Shown: positions 47,360 to 64,000 of the stretch, piece by piece
Numbering within the stretch: position 1 is the stretch's first letter
Layout: every line of letters begins with the position of its first letter
Origin: Enchytraeus crypticus
Lineage: Eukaryota; Annelida; Clitellata; Enchytraeida; Enchytraeidae
Assembly (NCBI GenBank): GCA_905160935.1
Contig: CAJHZI010000417.1
Coordinates: 1-64,000, forward strand
Direction: 5' to 3'
DNA length: 64,000 nt
Position numbers and translations under genes: made by a program
The notes under the pieces: model-generated
The model's database searches: none
What the model saw: the letters and a program-made list of their open reading frames with translations, nothing else
What the model was told of the DNA's origin: nothing

Positions 47360-47912
47360 TAATATCGTGAAGGGGAAGATATTGTCGCCGATATCAATCT
47401 CTACCAATTGATTTAATCCCCGAGATAAATAAAAATCTGCTTTTTGCATTTTATGAAGCTTTTCTATTCTGAACTTTATCTTGTGTCTATAACGTCATAT
47501 TTACAACAATTCTAAACATTTGCAAGGATTTCGCGCTCTCCTCTTGGCTGTAGCCACGTGGGCCGTTTGAATGTCAGTCGCCTGGCGACAACTTTGTTTC
47601 AATTTACACGAGAAAATAAACACCCGAGTCTCAGCAGATATCTTCCCCGTCACAAGTAAAAAAACTAAGGTTAACGTAAGTTTCGTCACTCGAAAGCGAT
47701 GTTAGTGACGGGCGAGCTCAGGATTTGAACCCACACCTACTGATCCGCGGTCGAGTATCGTACTGACTTAGCCATTGGCTCCAGCCAAATTAGCTGAAAT
47801 AAGCTCAGATATCGGGGGAAAATGGTTCATAAAAACCAAAAGTGACTTTCTGCGACGATATCGTTCGGAGTAGCAGATGTCGTGCCTTCACAATATTGGC
47901 TATTAGTTTATA
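47360..47912. mobile_element. MITE-like element, copy 2, with nested SINE
   Basis: Homologous to 43630-44037. Terminal words GGCTAATATCGTGAAGG and CCTTCACAATATTGGCT are inverted repeats of each other (14-15 of 17 positions). The SINE at 47672-47790 splits it. No transposase. Confidence 0.75.
47672..47790 (-). mobile_element. tRNA-derived SINE nested in the MITE
   Basis: In complement, A box TGGCTAAGTCAG (47763-47774) and B box GGTTCAAATCC (47721-47731), tail GTGACGAAACTTACGTTAAC. Confidence 0.85.
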
Positions 47913-47989
47913 TCGTGCCTTCATACTAATCATAATATCGAGACGAAAGTTTAATATTTATTTGTTCTTATTTCTGTTCATTATTGGAT

Positions 47990-48660
47990 TCACACAGGTA
48001 TTGTTTTTATTTTTTAAGCTATCTAGCTTCGGTTCTCTCTTAGTGCACTGCCTACTGGCAGGTCTATGGTACATAACGCCTCCACTCTTCTCTGTCTTCC
48101 GCCTTCCTCTTCATTTCCACATATAAGTGGGTCTTTAAATCATCTAACATACCTAATCTCGGCCTGCCCCTGCCTCCTTTTCCTTCCATTCCATCTTCTA
48201 TGACCTCTTTTAATAGACCTTCCCCCTTAGAATGTGTCCTCTCCATCTCTTCTTCCTATTTCTTAATACATTTATCAACTGTCTATCTGTGCCAACTCTC
48301 TCCAGGACTTCCTCATTTGTAACCTTTTTGAGTCCAGCTAATCCTCTCCATTCTTCTCCAAATCCACATTTCCAATGCCTCTAGTTTCCTAATATCTTCC
48401 TTCCTTAAGGTCCATGTTTCACATCCATACAATAGCGTGGTCCAAACCAAAGTTTTCACTATCTCTATCTTTGTGTCTTTCTTTAGACTTTTTGTTAATA
48501 GTTCTTTTCTACTACCAAAGGCCGCTTTTGCTTGTGCAATCCTACTGCATATTTCTGTCTCACATTTCCCATCATCGGTTATAGTATGACCCAATTATTT
48601 GAAACTCCTTACCTGTTCCAATTTCGTACCATTTATTGTGGCTTCGTTTAACGGGCAGAT
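47990..48660 (-). mobile_element. LINE fragment: ORF2 C-terminus plus 3' tail
   Basis: Antisense frames read MGHTITDDGKCETEICSRI, ALVWTTLLYGCETWT-like residues and RRMERISWT. A second frame reads KGGRGRPRLGMLDDLKTH and AEDREEWRRYV. This is the C-terminal pattern of RTE/Jockey-like LINE proteins. The 3' end is the GTACCATAGACCTGCCAGTA, GCAGTGCACTAAGAGAGA tail found many times in this window. Confidence 0.85.
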
Positions 48661-49560
48661 AAAGATTTAGTCTCTGTAAATTCTAATACTTGCAAACTTA
48701 AACGATACATTAATTTAATTTATTAGAGTAAATTTCTGACTTATGTAGCTCACAGAAAGATAATAAGCTTTTTGGCGCCTGAGCAAGAACAGGGAAAGGA
48801 ATTGCGAACCACCTCAGAAGTCAAATTATTCCCACGCTATAGGCTACACTAAGGCATGGTTAATGCATATCCTTTTATGAAGGGATTAATTCGCTGATGG
48901 ATGGAGTGCTCTTTACGGAGAATGAAAGGTAGCATGTGAGTATGAATATTTCCCTTGGATCTGCCACTTAGCCGAAAACTAGAGAGAGACAATTAGCTTA
49001 AATTAGCTAATTTGAGACATTTAAAATTTAGTAAAATTATAAAATTACGACGGTAATGTTAACGTCAGTTTCAGTAAAGAACATGATATGGTCTGAGACG
49101 ATTGACCTTGTGATCCACTGTATCCTTTTTATCTGATGAGTCCAATAATATGAGCACTGCATCGATCAATTGAATATATTCAGCTAGCTAACTTGACAAG
49201 ACGAAAGCTATTTAAGCAGCAATTATTATAATTCAGTGCTTTCTATTTATAAATAACTTAAATAGTACAAACACCTTGCTAAAGATTTGTTTGTACTTAT
49301 TTTCTATCACAGTCTCCTTCTATGAACTATTTAATTTAACTATTTGAAAATTTGTAATCATGTTAGAACAGTGAAATGCAGATTTATAACAACACATATT
49401 TCGCAAGAATTTCATTTAAATGTAAATATATGTAATGCTAATAAAACTGCAACCGATCTTTTTATGTACTTTTATATTATGTAGTGGCAGCTCTGCTCAG
49501 ACAATAAACAAAGCCATGTGGTGCAGTGGTGGGAGAATGGGGAAGGGTGTGTTTATCTTG
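48661..49560. other. Intergenic, no gene seen
   Basis: Contains a repeat remnant around 48830-49010 and, from about 49080 to 49300, DNA homologous to the palindrome's outer edge and beyond (25560-25750). Confidence 0.55.
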
Positions 49561-49574
49561 ACTGCAGGCCATGA

Positions 49575-49800
49575 TCAATATCTCTCTCTTAGTGCACTGC
49601 CTACAGTGCACTCTTCTCTGTCTTCCGCTTTCCTATTCATAACCAAAGACAAGTGGATCAATCAATCATCTAATATTCCTAATCTAGGCCTGCCTCTGGC
49701 TCTATTTCCTTCCATTCTGCCATCTATGACATCTTTTAAGGTTTTTAAGATCTTTACATCCTGCAGTATATTTAATCTCGGCCTGCCTCTGCCTCTATTT
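49575..49800 (-). mobile_element. LINE 3' tails, two overlapping partial copies
   Basis: CTCTCTTAGTGCACTGCCTA, then CTCTTCTCTGTCTTCCGC, and twice CTAATCTAGGCCTGCCTCTG-like words: antisense copies of the LINE C-terminal tail. Confidence 0.75.
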
Positions 49801-49839
49801 CTAAAATAATGATAAATAGATAACGAATAGATTTTGCAG

Positions 49840-49876
49840 TATTAATATATATATATAATATCAATATTTGCAATAT

Positions 49877-49913
<37 letters not shown>

Positions 49914-50100
49914 GTTGTATATACATATACATATACATATATAACATATACATATATAACATATATATATAACATATATATATAACATATACATATATAC
50001 ATATATAGCATATATATATATGCAAGCGCTACTTACTGCAAAATCTATTCATTATTTATTTATCATTATTTATATATATATATATATACTGTATAACAAC

Positions 50101-50137
<37 letters not shown>

Positions 50138-50141
50138 CAAC

Positions 50142-50192
<51 letters not shown>
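49840..50192. repeat. TA-rich microsatellite cluster
   Basis: Several (TA)n blocks broken by ACATA and a triple TATAACAACTATGTATATAT unit. Confidence 0.95.
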
Positions 50193-50199
50193 CTTCCAG

Positions 50200-51740
50200 A
50201 CATACAATTTATGAGTAATTATATGCGATAATATTTCCTCAGCAAGCCTTTCTATTTTATAACAAAACATTAGTTGAATCCTTATCAGTGTCAATAATAC
50301 TGACGGGCATTACAGATCTACTGTATTAACTGAATTAACTTACTGAAAGAAGTTGATATTGGACCAGATTAAACCAGTTTTGATGTTTTTTTCAGCCAGT
50401 CTTCTTTTAAACTGGATTTATGGAGTACCTATTTCGCGGATCGAGGGTTTTATCAGTTATCGCTAGCCGTAAGTTAGCGGTTCGATATGGCAGCAACAAA
50501 TAAAACTTCATAAGCCCTATAAATCTTCTAGCCCTAATCTAACTATCCTAATCCTAACACAGAATTATAAATCAACCCTAATATATCCTTGGATAGGCCT
50601 ATATATAAACTTGTACGAGAGAATGAAATATGACAAAAAGACATACAGTCGGCATTTAATATTTAGTAGCATATTTATCCGCGACATATCACTTTGATCA
50701 ACCAGATCAGAAAAAAGATGGTGTCTGGAAAAGAAGCACTTCGGGCTTCTAACTTTTTTCATTTAGTAATGTTTATTTGTTCATTACAGGAGTGATTATA
50801 CTAAAAATATGAATGTGCATGTAGTTAGTTAAACAAATAACAATACAAGAGGTTACCAAAAAGAGCCATAGCTTTTTATATCCTTTGCTAATTATGGTAA
50901 TACCATAATTAGTAACTATAGCATTACTAATAGCTATAACCTTGACGTTAATCCCATCTCATAAGTTAGTTCAGAAAGAATCGACTCCAAATCAAATCCT
51001 AAGCCTCAGTGCCTTGACATCATTCTCTCTGATTCTAATCAATTTTATATTTACATAGTCGTCACAACTCTTAATTACTCGTTTTATATGCACAGATTAC
51101 TGGACTGTTAAAGGTCCTTAGTGCGACATTAGGCCTATAACAAATATAGCATAATCTTCAATTGAATGTAAATATACAGTATGTCGCAATATCTACTTGA
51201 ATGCACGTCGCTAAAACGTGCATCACAAAAGTCAAAAGAAGATCCCTGTGCCAACTAAGCGTAGCTCCTTGAGTGATAGAAACTTCTTATCCCGCATGAT
51301 ACTATGTGATGCTATAAAACTATAGCTAATATGATCTTGGTTTAAAATGCATGGTTTGTATTTGCATGTTTATGATATTATCTTCTCGTTTAGTGTACAC
51401 TGTAATTATGTTCGTATGTTCTATTTCGTATGTTCGTATGTTACCTATCTACTGTTTACAGATGGTTTTAAAATAAAAGAAGGTACGTAACAGATTTAAA
51501 GATTACTCCACCCTCGAGGGACTCAAGTGATTTAGCATCAGAGAAAAGAATATAGAGGCAGTTAATAGGACTACTTTATTACGTAGGCCTAATGTGCAAT
51601 TATGGATTTCCTTCATTGAGGGGGTTAACTCGTTCAAAACTGCAGGGTCTAGTGAAGGCAACACTCGTAAGTAGAAATTATAAAATTATGTTATTAAAAT
51701 GATACAATTACAATAACTATAATTAAACCGTTAGGCAATT
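50200..51740. other. Intergenic, no gene seen
   Basis: AT-rich, short non-protein-like frames only. AATTATGGTAATACCATAATTA at about 50890-50911 is self-complementary. Confidence 0.55.
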
Positions 51741-51759
51741 TAGTCCATTTTCCGTGTAG

Positions 51760-52160
51760 CCAGTCCAGTGAATGTCCCAGATTTTACTCTTAGATCAACG
51801 CGGCCGGGAACCCAAGATGGTTCAATTCATCTCACGATCTCTCATTCAACTGACAAACCTAGATATCAGGAGAATTAGAGGTGATCTTCTAGTGGTTTAT
51901 AAAATAATGCATGGGCTTACCGAATTAAGAGCAACGTATTTTTTTAAATTCTCCAATAATGGTTTAAGAGGTCATAGCTGTAAGTTGTTTCAGCCTAGTG
52001 TAAGGACAGACTTAGGAAAGTTTTCTTTTTCTCCAAGGGTGATTGATAGGTGGAACTCTTTGAGTGAGAAGATGGTGAATGCGGTGTCGGTGATTAGTTT
52101 TAAAAATAAGCTGCATGCTGTAATCATGTGTGATTGAGGTTTGAAATAAGCCCTTGGCTT
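51760..52160 (+). mobile_element. CR1/L2-like LINE 3' fragment
   Basis: One open frame reads LTNLDIRRIRGDLLVVYKIM, GLRGHSCKLFQP, FSFSPRVIDRWNSL and SVISFKNKL. It is the same C-terminal pattern as the central LINE (RRVRGDLVEVYKML, RGHKYKL), but a different, less decayed copy. Confidence 0.8.
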
Positions 52161-52925
52161 TCTTCCCTTGTTCCTACTACCTACTTTTGACTAATGATTG
52201 AATAACGAAAGATGGTTGCAGTTCTGGTAAATTCTGGTAAATCTTCATGACGTTACCTGACGCCTCTAACCACTGCGCTATTGAGACATTCAAGCATATT
52301 ATACTATACTAACTTACATGTAAATCTTAAAATGACGACCCTAATCCTATGCACTCACTATCGACTGTGAGCTAAATTTATCTGACCTGTATCATCACCC
52401 ATTCATGACCGTTACCTGGTTAGAGTAGCCAAGCGTTCAGTTGTTATACCGTCTGCCTGATTGACATTACAGTGCTTGACTGAAGAATCAGTGAATTATA
52501 GGCTACACATTAGCTGAGTTCCTACGTCAGTAGTTAACTTAGCTGCCTGCTAAGGCTATTGGACTGTGACCTGTAATGAAAATGGAGCAATTCCGTAACA
52601 ACATTTCGCAATGTTTGCAATGTTTGAACGTTAACGCAGTTACGTTATGCATGTTATTTGCATTCCTTTTGGATACTATATATAAATCGGATTCACACCT
52701 TTTTAAAGAATATTCTGACATATTTACGTGAGTAGGTATTATTCGTTCGAATGCTTCGTAGAGAAGGGTTATGACGATTGAGGTAAGGCCTGATACAACT
52801 CATTACAGCTTACATTTAACATTTACATTAATAATTACAGTAAATTCTGTTACTAATTAAGTTTAAGCAATAACATAAATTAACAATAAATCAATAAATT
52901 GCATGGCCCATTCTAACGCAATAAT
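52161..52925. other. Intergenic, no gene seen
   Basis: No motif recognised. Confidence 0.5.
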
Positions 52926-53110
52926 CGTAACTCTTTCCCGCTTTATCTCTTTCTCTCTCTCTTACTCTGGCAGGTCCATGGTCTATAAATCCTTCTCTCT
53001 TTCTTTATCTCCCTTTTTCCTCTTCATGTCTACGTATGAGTGGAACTTTAAATCATCAATAGCATTCCTTTTGATATACCAATCTTTTGGGGGATTCTGG
53101 TTTCTGAAGT
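52926..53110 (-). mobile_element. LINE 3' tail
   Basis: CTCTTACTCTGGCAGGTCCA, TGGTCTATAAATC, then CTACGTATGAGTGGAACTTT. Antisense copy of the common tail. A shorter related piece is at 53283-53380. Confidence 0.65.
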
Positions 53111-53529
53111 GAAAGAATAAAATATGTTAATGAACTAATATTAATGCATGCTTTTCTCAGAAACAATTTGACAGACGATTATAGTACAAATAACAAGAGA
53201 TTGCTACACTTACTAATCATATCCAGCACTAGCATGTCGAAAACTAAACAAGCTCCCACTCGACTATAATGTCGCCCGAATCTTATCTACATATGAGTGG
53301 AAATTTAAATTATCTAGCAATACTCATTCTTATTGTTATATACCATTTTCTTGCGGAATTCTGCTTATGATGAAGTGGGCCACTATTCCTTCCTCAGCTT
53401 CGACTAGCATTTACTGGGCAGGGGCGTCATTCCCTGAGAAAACAGTCATGTTTACCCAAAACAGGGTAACCCTGGTTTCCTGTTTAAATAGGTACACGTA
53501 CATAGCAGGCTAAATACCAAGACCACCTC

Positions 53530-53530
<1 letters not shown>

Positions 53531-53562
<32 letters not shown>

Positions 53563-53595
53563 TCTCTTTCTCTTTCTCTCTCTCTCTCCTTCTCT

Positions 53596-53642
<47 letters not shown>
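53531..53642. repeat. (TC)n microsatellite
   Basis: About 110 bases of CT/TC with CCTTCTCTTTCTCTTT interruptions, itself duplicated. Confidence 0.95.
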
Positions 53643-53645
<3 letters not shown>

Positions 53646-53849
53646 AGTTTTTCTTAGTTGCAGTTCCTCATGCTCTTTGACTTGCTTGTTGTTTAATTGT
53701 ACGACGAATGGGCTAGTTTGTCTGACATGAATAAAAATCTAAAATAAAATAAATTATTGTAAGATCACGGACTAATATCTAAGTCAATGCATGGATAGTA
53801 TATTAAATTTTGCATATTGCATGTACAATGTACAATATATTTAATAATG

Positions 53850-54025
53850 AAAAGAAATAGAGGTAGAGGCAGGCCGAGATTAGATTTAGGTATGTTAGAT
53901 GATTTGAAGACCCACTCATGTGTGGAAATTAAGAGGAAAGCGGAAGACATCTAAGAGTGGAGGCGTTATATACCATGGATCTGCCAGTAGGCAGTGCACT
54001 AAGATAGAGAGATATGTATTTTGGT
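53850..54025 (+). mobile_element. LINE 3' tail
   Basis: AGAGGTAGAGGCAGGCCGAG, AAGACCCACTCATGTGTGGA, CCATGGATCTGCCAGTAGGC, AGTGCACTAAGATAGAGAG. Best preserved plus-strand copy of the tail. Confidence 0.85.
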
Positions 54026-54282
54026 ACTCGTGCTGTGACCAGGTTGCTTTAGAATAGACCATTCGCGACAGCACGTGTAGTAAAGGGCGATAAAGTAGGC
54101 TACTAAGATCCAAATCAACGTTAGAAAGGGCATTCAGTTGATGAGCGCCTACGCTCCAGAAATTGGTTCAAATCTTTATATTCCTAGTTAAACCAGAATT
54201 CAAGCGAAGTTGATGGATGATATGTACCTTTACTTTTTCTATTGTTATGCATGATTTTTAATGTTTGCTAGGATGTTTACTT

Positions 54283-54342
54283 AATAATAATAATAATAAT
54301 AATATTAATAATGATAATAATAATAATAATAATAATAATAAT
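54283..54342. repeat. (AAT)n microsatellite
   Basis: Interrupted AAT run. Translated it gives an Asn stretch, but it lies before the probable splice acceptor and is not counted as coding. Confidence 0.85.
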
Positions 54343-54408
54343 GTATTTTATATAACGTTTGTTTGGAATCCTAATCAGTGTAGTGCTTGTATTAAGACTG
54401 TACAGATA

Positions 54409-63965
<9,557 letters not shown>

Positions 63966-64000
63966 TATAGATCAATCGGTCAAATATCAATCATGCAATC

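Noticed and set aside
49772..50294. Open frames rich in Ile-Tyr
   Set aside because: Translation of TA microsatellites.
54265..54408. Poly-Asn start of the ATPase exon
   Set aside because: The frame begins at TTG, not ATG, and comes from an AAT microsatellite. A splice acceptor at 54408 is a better 5' limit.

Overview
The window is genomic DNA of an animal, most likely a lophotrochozoan invertebrate such as an annelid or mollusc. This is inferred from AT-rich sequence, multi-exon genes with GT-AG introns, several LINE and SINE families and dense simple repeats; nothing fixes the species. No bacterial, viral or organellar gene order is present.

Bases 1-25629 form one giant inverted duplication. 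The left arm (1-12784) is the reverse complement of the right arm (12845-25629) around a 60-base TA-rich spacer. Arm coordinates pair to a constant sum of 25629 near the centre and 25630 further out, so the arms differ in length by one base over 12.8 kb. Each arm carries the last four exons (5-8) of a choline-transporter gene, a decayed CR1/L2-type LINE at the centre, an L2-like LINE fragment, tRNA-derived SINE pieces and four tandem-repeat blocks. The left arm runs off the window edge, so the true extent of the palindrome is unknown. It is either a very recent inverted duplication or a fold-back assembly artefact.

Bases 25630-34346 hold no host gene. They contain a decayed retrotransposon with reverse transcriptase and a restriction-like endonuclease (27514-30525) sitting between TAA repeats, LINE tails, a 25-base tandem array and one plausible promoter (CRE plus TATA, 30872-30900).

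Bases 34347-47283 (+) encode an apparently intact 554-residue SLC5A7-like high-affinity choline transporter in eight exons. Exons 5-8 and flanking DNA up to about 49.3 kb are the diverged parent or sister of the copies in the palindrome. The history therefore looks like an old tandem duplication of the 3' half followed by a much younger inversion-duplication.

Bases 47.3-54.4 kb are repeat-rich intergenic DNA: fragments and tails of one LINE family, a MITE with a nested SINE, TA and TC microsatellites.

Bases 54409-63469 (+) hold the first eight recognised exons of a P-type ATPase of the Na+/K+-ATPase alpha type. The reading frame continues upstream into an unusually long N-terminal exon. The gene runs out of the window after the DKTGTLT phosphorylation motif.

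The most unusual feature is in the introns of the ATPase, with a weaker version in the choline transporter. Tandem arrays are built from the edges of the adjacent exons, so they contain rows of extra 5' or 3' splice sites. They are intermingled with GATT repeats before acceptors and AATC repeats after donors.

The two transporters are functionally compatible, since choline uptake by SLC5A7 uses the Na+ gradient made by Na+/K+-ATPase, but co-regulation is not shown by the sequence.
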